A DNA stretch of 64,000 nucleotides from Symbiodinium natans (lineage: Eukaryota > Sar > Dinophyceae > Suessiales > Symbiodiniaceae): NCBI GenBank assembly GCA_905221605.1, contig CAJNDS010002512.1:624360-688359 (forward strand), read 5' to 3'. The number at the start of each line of letters is the position of its first letter. Position 1 is the stretch's first letter. Below, one piece after another: positions 1-11,200 of this stretch. Position numbers and translations under genes: made by a program. The notes below the pieces were generated by a model that was given only the letters and a program-made list of their open reading frames with translations, did not search any database and had not been told where the DNA came from.

Positions 1-405
1 CCATTACCCAGCAGCCCCTAGCTATCATCAACATGACGGCTTGTGTCCCAAAAACAATTGTCCAGAGGGCAGACCACCAGCAGTGGGCTGTTGGGCTTTA
101 CTTGGATCACAGTAAGGAATTTGGGACAAGCTTTGGGAGCGTGCACAAGGAGAGCAGTCGTTTTCCTGGGCTGTAGATTGGGGTCTGGGGTCCGATGGTT
201 CCGAGCACATGAACATGTCAATGTTGCCTTATTCCACACCATGCAGCTGACATGCCGCCATCGTTGCATGCGGCCGCTGGCAATCCAAGGTTTCAGAAAG
301 CAGATCGGCTCATTGCAAAGCTTCTTTGGCTGCACAGCTGATGTCTGTCTCCTCCACGAGACGATCTTGAGAACCGTACAGAAGGAGTGGACCTGTTGTT
401 CTGAG

Positions 406-450
406 GAACATTATGACCTTCTTGGAGTTTCACAGCCTGCGGCTCAGAAA
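406..450 (+). CDS. possible J-domain (DnaJ) exon
   Basis: A 15-codon island reads EHYDLLGVSQPAAQK. It matches the start of a J domain: the Y-x-x-LGV helix I to II segment followed by a short acidic or alanine linker and a lysine. It follows a T-rich acceptor (TTGTTCTGAG) and is followed by GAAGCC, which would be a GA donor, a class that recurs in better supported genes here. J domains recruit Hsp70 through an HPD motif, which should lie on the next exon, but I found no convincing HPD exon within several kb. The match is short, so chance is possible. No other exon of this gene could be joined. Confidence 0.3.
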
Positions 451-1118
451 GAAGCCAGAATATTGAGTTGGTAAAGTAGAATCGCCGGGAAGCAAGATGG
501 ATAGACATCGACAGCGGTGTGTCGTTTTAAATCCTTCGAGTCGAAGCTAGCATGACACCCATGAGCAGCCATCTTACCATTCCGACCTCCAACCTCCCCC
601 CGTTGCTGTCGACAGTCACGACGTAAAAACATCAAAACTGAAAGCTGCATGTGTTGGACGAGGGTCGAAGTCCAATGCCTTCTTCCACGACTGTGACAGG
701 GAGGAGTGGCCGAGAAATGTTGCTACATGCAGTGCTTCTCGCAACGGTTGCAATTGCTGCTATTTCTATTGTGGTTGTCTGCTACCAGTAGTTGCTTGCA
801 AACTTAGCATGGCCCTAAACTTCATCTCTCCAAACTTAGATGGCCCCTGCTTCAAGCTCATTGACTTTGGAACTTCGGAGTGTGAATATGCGGCCCGTAC
901 ATCGGTCTTGAAGCATAGGGAACAGCTGTAAGTGCATCGCACTTGCGGCCCTGCAAACGTTCGCAAGCTTTCTTGGGAAATACAGCTTTAACCCTACGCT
1001 GCACTCACTTTGGGTAGTGCAGGAGTACCCATCCTTGCCAGTGCTGTCGGGTTCGGCAGAATCTCGTTCAACTCCCTGGGATGAGTAGAGCATATTCGAG
1101 CTAGGCATTTCATGAGAA

Positions 1119-1201
1119 GTGTGTGTGTGTGTGTGCGTTTGTTCTCGAGGTTTTGTTATTTCCAGGGGAATGATTGAAAACACACACACACACACACACA
1201 A
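1119..1201. repeat. (GT)n and (CA)n arms in inverted orientation
   Basis: A (GT)8-like tract at 1119-1135 and a (CA)10-like tract at 1180-1201 face each other across about 45 bp and could fold into a hairpin. Either two microsatellites arose side by side or this is the ends of a small foldback; no target duplication is visible. Confidence 0.8.
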
Positions 1202-1310
1202 ACCACCGAAGACCCCAAACAGTCAAAGGCACGTCAAAGAAACAGTGGAGACAACGGGAGACAAAGGGAGACGAGGAGCACAGCAACCCGGCAAAGCCAC
1301 CCGCATGAAG

Positions 1311-1369
1311 GCAGACAAAGGGAGACAAAGGGAGACAAAGGGAGGCAAAGGGAGACAAAGGGAGACAAG
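1311..1369. repeat. 10-bp tandem repeat, GGGAGACAAA type
   Basis: Six head-to-tail units of a purine-rich decamer (GGAGACAAAG and one-base variants). Two decayed units occur upstream at 1255-1273. The flanks on both sides carry a related segment (AGCAACCCGGCAA at about 1280 and GGAACCCGGCAA at about 1376), suggesting that a larger unit was duplicated before the decamer expanded. Confidence 0.85.
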
Positions 1370-2249
1370 GAGCCCAGGAACCCGGCAACAGTCCTCAGAA
1401 TGTCGGCAATCCTTAAATGAGTTTAGAACCCCAACAGTTCGTAGACTGTTTGGGGAACAACGCTTGCTTGGGAAGATGCGGAAGCTACTTCTAACAGACT
1501 ACCTTTTCAGACCACGGTAGGGAATTCAGGAACTCATGCAGGTTTGCATTGCGCGGTAGCATGCGCCGAAACGCAAACATGCGGCAAATGCCGGTCTTCA
1601 CACAAGGTATGAACGCTTGTGACAGCGTGTCTTGCTCCAGACACGTCAAGCATCCTTGGACATTATGTTGCACGAAGAGTCACAAAGAGTCAGAAACACC
1701 GTCACAAAAGGCAAAACGTGCCATGGCTTGGGCGTAGTTCCTCTCCCCCTTCCCCCTTCCCTTCCCCCTCCTCCAGGAGCCTGAGGGCATGGTTTGCCTG
1801 TACGGCATGCTCTCCGCCCCTCGGCTTGTGCTCGTCTTGTGGTGCGGGCCTCCCAAAAAAGGCAAAAGCCCCGAGCATACGCACGAAACCCTACGCACGC
1901 CCCAACCTCAACGCTTTGTCAAGGCGCTGTTCGTCCATCATCTCTACTTGAGAGGCGGCTTGCTGAGCACTTCTTGCACAGTTGTTTCGGTTCTTGGGGA
2001 TAGGGTTCCCCCGTGCGTTTGCTCAGCTGAACTGGGCTCGGGCTGAAAAATCATTGTTATTCACGGTGCATTCGGAAGGTGTGAGGGAAGATTTTGCGTC
2101 ATGGCTCTATAGAGCGGCAATCACGAAAGTGCAGAAAAGTATGTCATCTATATAACGCAGGACCATTATCCGAACAGGCCTGAAGAGGTTGGGGGCAGTG
2201 GCTCAGTGGCTTCCCGCATGTCGACCTCCCGATGTGATTGAGCATACAT

Positions 2250-2292
2250 TTATATATATATATATATATACGTATGTATGTATGTGTGTGTG
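2250..2292. repeat. TA then TATG microsatellite
   Basis: About 20 bp of alternating TA pass into TATG and then TG units, a compound microsatellite. Confidence 0.9.
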
Positions 2293-3011
2293 AAGTGGCT
2301 CGCCGAGCATCCGGCCTTGGCTCATGCGCTGTCCGGCCACCCTCCGAAAGCGTCCTTTCAGGAGTTGGCGTTCACACTTCCCCCCGCGCGACCGCTCACG
2401 GTTCCGCCTATCCATGTTGGACCAGCTGTGAGTGGACGCCCAGCCAGAAGAGTGCCCATGAGACTCACAATGCCATGCATCGCCCCCCCACTTTGCGCAC
2501 GAGAGCCCCCACGGAGGATCGACCCAACTCGACCTGCTCTTTCGAGCAGCTATGTGCTCCACACTCACGTCGCACGGTCCGCATAGGGCGTAGGGCAACG
2601 CAGAAGCACAGCACAGCAACAATGTGACCACTGGCGCGGACCAGACTGCAAGAAAGTGCAGACAGGCCGCATCAAGCGGTGGCGACCCCCCGATGGAACT
2701 TCGCAAGGAGGGTTCTTTGAGGGTTGATAATTTTCGGGGTGGCTTCGACTTCATGTTGTACTGCTACCACGAGTCTGAAGATCGAGAGCCCCGTTGTATT
2801 AGGCAAAATTTTTCCCGGCTTGAATTTAGCCGTTTGCAGCTCGTATACTCTGTGCGTAGCTTGTGACCAGGCAATGTGGAACAGCCAGAGCCGGAAGCGG
2901 ACGACAAAGAAGTCTTCAAGCAGGACCCTTACAGACTACGCTGCCTGCAGTCCACACCAGAACACGGAGAGCAAAGACACAACCTCCCAAAGCCTGAAAC
3001 CTGTTTTTTAG

Positions 3012-3058
3012 CCCGCTGCCGAGCTGCTGTGGCTGAGGCTCTCCACAGATCTTGCAAG
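3012..3058 (+). CDS. weak exon-like island
   Basis: After a T-run acceptor (CTGTTTTTTAG) the frame reads RCRAAVAEALHRSCK and ends at AAG followed by GCGGCC, a possible GC donor. Composition is helical and alanine-rich like the HEAT exons further on, but nothing joins to it. No family recognised. Confidence 0.2.
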
Positions 3059-4665
3059 GCGGCCCGTGTCATAGATTTACATGGGCATGCAGCAAAGAGT
3101 TTTGGGAGGGAATAGGTCGGGGTTTGGGATTGCTTGCTTAGGGCTTAGGGCATTCAGGCTAGGGTTTAACGTGACCTTGATGAAGAGGCTGCCTGCAACC
3201 GATGATTGTTGGATGCATTTTCAGGCTAAAGACGGTCTCATGTTTAAGCGATTCGTCCGATTGATGCTGGAAGCAGCTCGAATCCTGATACAAGAAGGGT
3301 TTGGAGGTTAGGGCGTTCTGTGCTATCAACGTTGGTCGAAGATGTGGGAGACTAAGGTAAGCTTCAAAAACTTTTCAGAAGAAGTGGAGGCTAAAAGGAC
3401 GGAGCTTAGGTCAGTGTTCAAGGTTTGGTAGGAGACCTCGTACCCACTGGCGATCTGCAGCTTTGGGCAGGCTCATGATCATGAACAAGAACAACTGCCT
3501 TGAGCCTCGGTCTTGTAAGAAACCTAGGCCAGAAGCCTGCGCAGAGACTAGGCGCATCATAGCTGAGGGTTGTGGGATGCTGTGAGGGCATGCACATGAC
3601 ATCCGATGAGATGCGGGCTTAAACGCGCGGGTGAGGTTCGGGCGTTGCACAGACAGCCTCGTACATTCTTCGCTCGTTCAGCGGCCATTCTTGCGGCATG
3701 TTGGGGCCTTGCGTGTGGAGGATTTCTTTGACTCGTCGAACTGGCCGCTGACCTTGGCGCAGCTTGTTGCAGGGACCCTAGACTTACGCCTTCGATATCG
3801 TCGACAGTCGGAATGTGACGGAATGTGTTCTGCTTTCGGGGTTGGCGTAGGTCCTGAAAGTTCAGCTGATCCGATGTTTTTTTTTTGGGGGGGGGGGGAT
3901 ATATTGAGGCCACTTTGAAGCCGAAGGATGTCGAAGAGATGCGCCTTGCCACAATGAGCTCTAGAGGTGATTCTGGCATATCAAAGCATATCTTTCTCGC
4001 TTTCTTATTATGGCCGCCCCGTAAAACTAGTAGAGCGTGAGAGAGAGGGGAAAACACATATAGAACAACAGAACCGTTCCTGATGACCTCGAAAGTCAAA
4101 TATTGTGGCTTCTTGCTTAGCATTTCGTTCGCGTCCTTTGGCTTATTGAGCATGGTGAATGAACTCAAAAGGCTTAGCGACGTAGACCACTCCGAGCTCT
4201 GATGCTCCCCCCCCCTTCCCAGTCTTCGGCTGGAGATGCAGCCCGAGCGGAAGCAACCCGGCTGGTTCGATCTTGTTGTCGTGTGAAGCGAATGAAGCGC
4301 CACCACATCAGAGTACTAGAAAGCCGTGGGCGAGCACCCTTTTGCACGACGAGGGGGAAGTCTTGTGGGTATCACAGTATCACCAACAGGTTCACCCCGT
4401 GGCTGCTGCCCAACTTTGGCTCTGCTGCTGCACTGGTTGCCGAGAGCGGCGGCATGCGCCGTAGCAGAAGTCGTCTAGGTTGAGGAGTTTAGGGATTTGG
4501 CTTGCGCTGTCTTGCGAATATCAGATGGAGCGAAGTGGGTTGAGTCTTTGCTTCCGGCAGGTATCGCGTAGATGCAAGAAGGGATGCAAAGGCGAGGGCA
4601 TTTGACTGTCGGTGGTCCTTAGTGCAGGCTTTTGGGCCTGCTTTCTGTTGCTAAAGGCCAGTGAA
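3059..4665. other. no gene recognised
   Basis: Contains degenerate telomere-like GCTTAGGG/GGGTTTA words around 3138-3165 and a T-run followed by a G-run at 3877-3898. A 249-codon - strand frame at 3557-4306 crosses that homopolymer and reads as low-complexity, so it is treated as non-coding. Confidence 0.55.
3877..3898. repeat. T-run adjoining G-run
   Basis: About ten T followed by about eleven G. On the - strand this is a C-run running into an A-run. Confidence 0.9.
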
Positions 4666-5262
4666 TCAATGAAATGGATATCTTACAGCAAGGGCCCCAA
4701 GAAACGTTTCCTCAACGCATAACTGAATAAGCAACGACTTGAAGCATGCCACTGGCAAGACTCCGAAGAAATGGGCTTCAAAAGCAAGCAGTTTTGCAGG
4801 ACTTGATGTACATACTGTAGACGGCGTAGACCCTGGATGCTGAATGTCCGTCTCTTTGAAACCATCTCCACGGCCGAAGCATTCGTCAACGGTTTGCGTC
4901 TCCCAAGCTGTCACAGAACTTCCATGGTCGCGTACATCACCGGCACGCACGCAGCCCTCGCGCGGGAGCCGGCCGCAGCTTGGCCTGGACTCCAGGGTTT
5001 CAAGTTCTGGAAAGTTCTCTCGAGGATTTTTTGGCAGACTTGGAGGTTCTAGGTTGCGCATAGTCACGGCAACAAAGGGCTCAACCCGCAGGTGTTTGCG
5101 TAGCATGCCTTGAGCCTTGCGCAGTAAGATTTCAACGTGGATGTGCGGGGGGATCACGGGTGGCTCGGGCATGGTTAAAAGAGTCTCCCTGTTGGAGTGA
5201 GAGCGGCTCCGTCGCTGTAGTGGTGCCAGAGACCTCGTCTTCTCACTACATTGACAAAACAT
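4666..5262 (-). CDS. unidentified coding-like ORF, minus strand
   Basis: A 198-codon frame. Its first half has protein-like character: a proline-rich lead (PEPPVIPPHIHVEILL), then KAQGMLRKHLRVEPFV and RNLEPPSLPKNP. The second half degrades in character. The strand is opposite to every multi-exon gene in the window, and an unspliced frame of this length is unusual here, which suits a retroelement-derived or retroposed fragment. I recognise no family. The overlapping + frame (4837-5052) is also open and could be the real one. Confidence 0.3.
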   Translation of the reverse strand: MFCQCSEKTRSLAPLQRRSRSHSNRETLLTMPEPPVIPPHIHVEILLRKAQGMLRKHLRVEPFVAVTMRNLEPPSLPKNPRENFPELETLESRPSCGRLPREGCVRAGDVRDHGSSVTAWETQTVDECFGRGDGFKETDIQHPGSTPSTVCTSSPAKLLAFEAHFFGVLPVACFKSLLIQLCVEETFLGALAVRYPFH

Positions 5263-8200
5263 GTTGTGAACATGGTTCAGTTCCCAACCAACTAGAGTGA
5301 ACTTAGGCTATGGCTAGCTTCAAGCATGCTTCCACTCCACTGTACAGGTCGTATCGGGCTTCCTACTGGCATTGCATGCGAGCCTTGTTTGCGCCTCGCG
5401 CGCACGCAAGTCAGCAACGCAAATGAAACCGTATAAAACTGAGAGCCAGTGGCCAAATCTCCAAAGCTTCTCCAGACCTGAGGAGATGCTGACTCGATTT
5501 GCTTCAAGCCTGCTTGGAATCGGCCTGGCCGAACTTCGACTGCAAATTCTTAGCCATCTTCAGACATGCTGCTCAGAAATCATAGGTCTTGAGAACCCAG
5601 TGTGTTGCCAGGGTGCCGAGCACGGGGGCCGTAGGGCGAAAAGCGGAGCATTGCAGATATAGGGTGCATAGGCTGCCTTGAAGGCATCTTAGGGCTTAAG
5701 GTGTAAGGACCAAAGGCTGGGGATATGGTTAGGTGAGGTTAGGTGTAATCTGCCACCGTAGAACGCTTAGTGGAGTGCTGGAACTTGCTCCCCGATCATG
5801 CCCGCAGAGTCAGGGTTTAGGGAATTCTCCATTCCATGGTCGCATCACGTCATATGTCATCCGCACTAAAGTTGCCATAGGGTCACCGACGAGCACACAC
5901 TTCCCCGCATTCTTGGGCTGGGTTCTGAAGTTGGCGTGTGATTCTGAAGGGCCTCCAACTGCTTGGGAGAACTGCAGCCGACTAGTGACTAGTGTGCGCC
6001 CACACCTTCACGACAACAAACGTATGGGACTATGGGGGCTCGAAAGATCAGAAACCAGTTCGACACATCCCACCTTCTAGGCGGTGATGGAAGTTGCCGA
6101 CGACACGCACTGCGGAATCCTGGCCGATCAGAGTGGGCAGATTCTATTGAGCTCTTCTCGAAAAACCTTGCGAGCTGTCGGTCGTTGGGTGGGGCGTTAG
6201 ACCTGTTGGATCCTGTTGGTGTCAGGTGCAGAAGGGATGGGACGGGGGGGGGACGAAGGGCCAGCATGTCCGAGAGGATGGACAAGCGCAGGAACTGGGT
6301 GGGCAGGGCCACGAGCACGGACGAATAGGGTGCTGTCAGCGGCATCCAGAACTTGACAGAACTTGGAACACAAAGGATCAGATCACGTGAGCAGGCCAAC
6401 AGTCTGCAAGAGCCAGAGGAGTGTGCGTCGCAGTGAGAGGGTCATTGCCCGTGGCTGTCCTGGTTGGAGCTCGAAGCTCCGCAACAATCGTGTGAGTCAC
6501 ATTGATGCGTCCCACGGCAACCTTTCGCAAACGGCGACAGATTGATGCTCTAGCAGGAAGTGAACGCCGTGATGGCCAACTCTGAAACCGCTCGATGCAA
6601 AAGAAGAGAAGGCGCAGGATGCAGGATGGTCGGCTGGGGAGGCGACCCGAATCCAGAGTGTGTTGGCCAACGCATAACGTGGGCTGCAGGATGGGAATGC
6701 AATGCAGCTGCCAGGCATCGCTCTTTGGATCCGGGGGAAAGGACCGACGTGCGGCCTTCCTTTGGTAGTGTTGGAACCTCCCTCGGGCGTTCGCGGCTGC
6801 TTAGGTTTCCTTTCGCCTTGTTTGTATGAGGTGTGTGCGGGACAGGTCAGTAGCGGGTGTGAGGGTCGGGGATGCTGGGGTGGATAGTGGGTGAATGTTC
6901 TGAAACTAGATAGGCATTGTCGGTCGGGTGTCGGCAGGCAAGTTTCAAAGCGCCAGTGCTTTCAGGTGCCAGAGTGCCATGCGTCTCCTGAATCTGAGTT
7001 TTTAAGCCCCAGTCGCTACGCAGTCCTCGCCCGCAAGATGCCTAAACCGAATCTGCGCTCAGGCTTCCTGGGCTGCCATGCTGCAAACAGCGAGTCAAAG
7101 GCAAGCGATTTGAACGAATTTAAACGAGTGTGAATCTGCAGTCCCACAATTTTTTTGGGGGGTTTGGAAGCCCCCGCTTTGGGCACAGGAGGAGTCGCTG
7201 CTGCCTTCGCTCGGCCTGCGCGAGATGATGGGGGTGCCAGTGGCAGGTTTTGGTTGAGGTGAACGGAATCTGTTGGATTTCATATCTAGGAATCTAGGGC
7301 GTAGACAAGTCTGGGCTTGGCGAGCTGGTAGGGTGTGGGGTTGAAAGCGTGTGTGCGGCTTATTTTGGAAGCTCAAGATTCCAGTTTGCCCGTCGGTTCA
7401 CGGGATCTCACGGGCATAGTAGCGTGCGGCATGTGCGGCTTGGGCTAGTGCGGCACGTGCCCATCGCTCAGTATGGCCCAGCTGCACGCGTAGCTGTAGC
7501 GAAATTTGGCATCCAGTCAGCCAAAGCATAAACCGTACACCGGCGACCTTGTTACAGAAGAGACACAGGGCAGAGCATGGCGTAGGGCATTGAAGACGGG
7601 AAAACAATTGACAGTGCACATGCTCTTACCGAAGGTCGGCTTCGAACCCGTCGGCCTCCGAGAGTGACGTGGCTGAAGTTTCGAAAGAGTTGCCGAGGTT
7701 ATAGGCTCGTGGCCATGCGGCCCTACTACCCGTTGTTGGGGTTCATGGGGCACATCAGGGCCCTGAACTTGCATCCTGGCACATGATCCTGAGCCCCGGG
7801 GCCCCGAAAGCCTTGAACCCACGGTCCTTTGCGCATCTGGCAAGACGGCAAGACGAGGCTGGGACAGAAGCACTTTCGCCCGCGGTGGACGGCACTCGAC
7901 ATCGTGGACTTGCCAGGTAGGATGAAGCGAATTGTGGTGACCTGTAATTATTTGCACGTTGGGGGCGGAGGATCTGCAGGAATGTACCCTGCGTTTCGGG
8001 GATTTTTCTTTCGGTTCATGCCCCCCTTTTTAGGACTCGGCAGGTCTACTGGCAGAATTCCAAGCTCGCTTTCGACAGCACTCCCTGAGCCGAGCTGTGG
8101 ACCTCGCAGTCTGCACTTCGCCTGCTGTGCTTCTGGAAAGGCAATGGCAGAGTCAGTGCAGAGTCATTGGTTCCAGAGACTGCCCTGAGTCTGAGCACTA

Positions 8201-11200
8201 GCCTTGCGCCCTGCTCAAACTGTTTCATTGAGGCTTTGCTTGCTCCTTTTGCCCTTCAATCGACCGTTGCTGGCATACTTGGGGGAGCCTCTCCTCTTGT
8301 CCGTCGATGAGGATGGGCGTGACCAGTGGACACATGCCGCATTAGTTTGCAGTTCGGGTGCACGGGCTACATGGGTGCGGTCTGCGAGATGTTGCTTGGA
8401 TCCATACCGGCAACGTCAGACTGAGGTTCGAGCAGTTCGACAGCCTTGCAACGGCCCCCCATCATTTCTTCACCTGCTATAACCCTTTCTTGCCACAAGC
8501 TTAGTTGCCAACATGTGCTCAACTGCGACCTCATGCCATGCAGTGCCCTCATACCTGGATGATCTGGATGCATCCGCTGATTTACATGGAAACTTGGTCG
8601 AATCACGAAATCTGGTTTGCATCGGTGGCTCGAAAGAGTGTGGCGCGTGCTAAGATTACAAGTGAGGGAAACGAACGCGTCAATCTACTTCATAAGCGAA
8701 CGAAGTAAAAGGCCGTAGCTTTTAATGGCTGATCTCTTATCGGATTCACGGGAAAGAGCTCAGTAAAAAGGTTTCTCTTAGGTACACCATCATCTCATGA
8801 CACCTTGACTCCTTTCCCATAGTATTTCTGCCAGACCTTTCTCATCATTCGTGAAGTCATCTGTTTCCTCTTCCAAAATCCTGTCTCGCGGACTCGCGAG
8901 CGGGCTCTTATTAAACCTCCGTACCTGTGTCCGGTGGGACACCGATCACCGATCTAGAAATTTCTCCAAGAGGATCCGGGAAATCTGCAGAAGGTCTGAG
9001 GAAGCTGTGCGGCAGGGAGCGGGCGCTACAGCACGTATTTTGAAGCATTTTGACCATGTGGTCGACTGAAAAATGTCGGGTGCGATCCTCCGCTTTCAAA
9101 GATGCACCGGAGATTACAAGCCTCTTATGCGGAAGCCTGGTGAAAAAATGTCATGGTCAAAAGTCAAAATGTATCAAGCGGAAGCTACTCCTGCGTGTGC
9201 GGAATGAGGGGTTCCGCGGAAGGGCTCCACCTCCAGATTTGTATTGTCCATTTACGTACTCGAATAAGAAGCCATTGGATCACGTCACTTCATTCAAGCG
9301 TCCCAGTGCAGGCACGTTGAAATGGTCTCTTTGGTCTTGTGCTTGTTTGTGGGGTTGAGTCGCTTTGAGGTCCTCCATGATCGAACACCAAACAGGCTGC
9401 ACAGCTGCGCTTAGTCAGAAGACAGATTTTGATGTGATGCATCGTGAGCATCGGCAGAGACACTCAGGGACTGGAACGCGGACCAAGCCATAGTGGCCAA
9501 ACGAAGTTGTTTCCCATCCATGGTACCCATCGTACCGCATGTAAGTTGATATCGCTCGGCACGCCCATCGGAGATGTAGATACCGCAGGATGAGCAGCGT
9601 AGGTTTTAGGTGAGCTGACGGACCCGAGTCTGCGCGAGAGAGAGAGGGGTCTTGGGTGTGCGATAGTGTTAGCAAGCAGAAAGGTCCATGTAAAAGGCTT
9701 GCCACTTTCCCGAGGCTTAGTCCTCCCTACCATCCGCCTTCACGGCCTTTACACCCAGGTGCGGAGGGGCGAGAAAAGCTGTTGGCCAAATGCAAGTTCA
9801 TTTTAGGTGCCAATGCCCTGACCATAAACCTGAGGCAACTTACTCCCCTGGCCTGGGGCAGAACGTGCTCGTCATCAAAGGCAGGACGGGTCTTACCTAC
9901 CATTTTGTATAGGACCACTTTGAAAACAAGAAAGCGAGTGCCTCTAAAGTGCATGGCGAAGGATACCCCCACCATCTGGGCATGGTCACAAAGCAATTCA
10001 GTCGGCCCATTCAGCCCATTTCATGTCGCCGGATCTGGGATCCAAAAACTCAATCAGAATTGCATCAGGAATCGCGGACAGGATCCATGCGCCAATTGCT
10101 CATGACACTTCAAAGACCCAATTTGCAACAGATGACCGCGCTGCCCATTCATTGACCTTTGGGCCGAGCGCATCTGCCGAAAAGCGGTTGTGTTTGTGTG
10201 CGCATGTGAGATTGTTGGTGCGCGGCACCCTCGCCGTAAAGCGGCTCGGGTGGTTCCTGGGACTCCCCTACCTGGATTTGCAATTCGTACGCCCTGCAGA
10301 AATGCTGCGTGCCAACAGCCAACAGCCCTGGCCACATCCCTGTGTGGTCCATGCATAGCAGTGGCTAAGCCCGGGCAGCTCCGCTGCACCACGCCGTGCA
10401 GGTCACAAGATTTAAATGCGCAATCCTTGCAGTGCGCAGAGCCATCCTCACACTATCTCACACTGAGTTTTTGTGGCCTCTGCATGTGCCGGTACACCTT
10501 TCCCTCGCTCTGCACAGCCTTCGGGAACGATCGCTTCACCTGACTTGCTCTCGCCAAGCACGCCCTTGCTGGCGGTCTTGCAGGGAATTCTCCCCAGGTC
10601 GTGCTTGATTCTTGGTGAACATCCTCCCCGGGATTCCTTTGGTGCTCCCAGAGGGGCGTCGCTGTCGGCAGTCATGAAGGTGATTTCAGGTGAAGGCGGC
10701 CTCCATCGGGACATTTCCCTTACGTTCAATTCTTTACACGCTTACAGGCTTGAGGGTTTCATAGGTCTGGAATAGTTTAATTATGGGCTGTTCCGGGGGG
10801 TAGAGTTTGTTCTAGGTTGACGGCGAAGCCTGGAGAGTGCTGTCCTCCGCAGTCAGGCGTTCTCGCTCGCTTGCCAATCCTTCTTTCCCATCTTCTTGTT
10901 TTCTCAAACCGACGAGAGCATTCCGATGGCGAAGTCTCGCCTGGCGTGTCCGAGTTCCCATACTCTGTGTGTCGGGTCGGGAACCCGGTCGGTACACTTG
11001 TTGGTCAGGACTTTATATTTATATGCTCAAAACCAAGTCCCGCAGTCGGCGCGGCAATTCAGCTATCATAGGCCCTTGCAGAGCCCCGAGAGATCAAGAG
11101 CTGCCCAGCAGCCCTTTGTACAGGCCCGAACATCTGCACTGACTCGGTCTGCGTCCTGAGCCTAAGCCGATCTTGGCAAAGGTGTTACGGTTTGCTGCAT

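Larger units (their letters stand above)
451..3011. other. no gene recognised; microsatellite-rich
   Basis: No exon-like island I would defend. It holds a GT/CA inverted pair (1119-1135 and 1180-1201), a 10-bp tandem repeat (1311-1369), a pyrimidine tract (1737-1772) and a TA/TATG repeat (2250-2292). A 183-codon open frame on the - strand (2203-2754) runs through the TA repeat and has low-complexity composition, so it is not called. Confidence 0.6.

Noticed and set aside
2203-2754. 183-codon minus-strand ORF
   Set aside because: Its C-terminal part translates a TA/TATG microsatellite and the rest has no domain or protein-like pattern.
3557-4306. 249-codon minus-strand ORF, the longest in the window
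   Set aside because: It crosses a C-run/A-run homopolymer and reads as low-complexity; length alone is not evidence in mid-GC intronic DNA.
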